5,021 bases of DNA from DATKEH01 sp035546355 (GTDB lineage: Bacteria; Acidobacteriota; Thermoanaerobaculia; Multivoradales; JAIOJS01). A model generated the notes under the pieces. It worked only from the letters and a program-made list of their open reading frames with translations. It did not search any database and had not been told where the DNA came from. Below are positions 4,765 through 5,021 of the stretch, piece after piece; the stretch's first letter is position 1, and each line of letters begins with the position of its first letter. The DNA lies in the NCBI GenBank assembly GCA_035546355.1, contig DATKEH010000445.1, positions 1-5,021 on the forward strand, read 5' to 3'. Both the position numbers and the translations under genes were made by a program.

Positions 4765-5021
4765 CTGCAGCGGCAGCACCACGTCCTGCCGTCTCGCGCG
4801 CTGGGGCGCGGGCTGCACGTCTGGCGCCTGGGACACTGGGGCAAGCCCCTGCTGGTATTTCCCACCGCCGCCGGCATGGCCCACGAATGGGAGGCCCAGG
4901 GGATGGTGGAGTCCCTGGGCGAGCTGGTCGACGCGGGTCGCATCAAGCTGTACTGCGCCGAGAGCAACGTGGCCGAGGCGTGGACCCGGCGCCAGGAGCC
5001 GCCGGAGACGCGGATCCGGCG
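4765..5021 (+). CDS. Putative esterase, alpha/beta-hydrolase family (partial, 3' end missing)
   Basis: An open frame continues to the window edge with 85 codons visible from CTG 4765. Residues 18-40 (HVWRLGHWGKPLLVFPTAAGMAH) and 46-73 (GMVESLGELVDAGRIKLYCAESNVAEAW) match the N-terminal strand and the following helix-strand of the bacterial esterase-D-like alpha/beta hydrolases. The catalytic Ser/Asp/His would lie beyond the window, so activity cannot be judged. The start is uncertain: CTG 4765 has a GGAG 8 bases upstream and gives the expected length before the conserved block, whereas GTG 4681 or 4690 would overlap the preceding gene by about 75-85 bases. The frame is closed by TGA 4633-4635. 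The spacing suggests it belongs to the gdhA operon. Confidence 0.75.
   Translation, partial: MQRQHHVLPSRALGRGLHVWRLGHWGKPLLVFPTAAGMAHEWEAQGMVESLGELVDAGRIKLYCAESNVAEAWTRRQEPPETRIR

Overview
This is a very GC-rich bacterial window with dense coding and long spurious open frames on both strands, as expected at high GC. The gene set points to a Gram-negative-type bacterium: a sortase of the single-substrate kind known from Gram-negatives, a membrane-anchored HtrA protease, exonuclease III, glutamate dehydrogenase, a cyclic-nucleotide-binding-domain protein and a putative esterase. Acidobacteriota or a high-GC proteobacterium would fit, but the sequence alone does not decide, and this is inference.

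Layout from left to right. The window opens on the last 13 codons of an upstream gene, whose end (hydrophobic run, then Arg-Lys) resembles the C-terminus of a sortase substrate. Two hairpins follow, the second with an outer stem abutting TTTTT, so it looks like an intrinsic terminator. Next come a sortase (154-897, +), an intergenic stretch of 110 bases with a 14-bp palindrome and a strong 10-bp inverted repeat, and exonuclease III (1008-1769, +). Exonuclease III converges on the HtrA/Deg protease (1776-2912, -) with only 6 bp between the stops. A 54-bp divergent promoter region separates htrA from glutamate dehydrogenase (2967-4196, +). Glutamate dehydrogenase is followed closely by a CRP-like sensor-domain protein without a DNA-binding domain (4209-4763, +) and the beginning of an esterase-family gene (from about 4765, running off the end), which together look like one operon.

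The genes form two loose themes. One is the cell envelope: sortase with its probable substrate, and anchored HtrA. The other is nitrogen/carbon metabolism: glutamate dehydrogenase with a small regulatory protein. Exonuclease III is a housekeeping DNA-repair gene.

The most noteworthy signals are regulatory. The three genes that begin transcription units (xthA, htrA, gdhA) each carry a TANNNT -10 box 6 to 9 bases before the start codon and no Shine-Dalgarno sequence, which implies leaderless mRNAs. The downstream operon genes instead have GGAG ribosome binding sites. The esterase seems to start at CTG. The CRP-like protein lacks the arginine that normally holds the cyclic-nucleotide phosphate. 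I see no clear sign of a wholly new multi-gene system, phage, IS element, CRISPR array, tRNA or rRNA.
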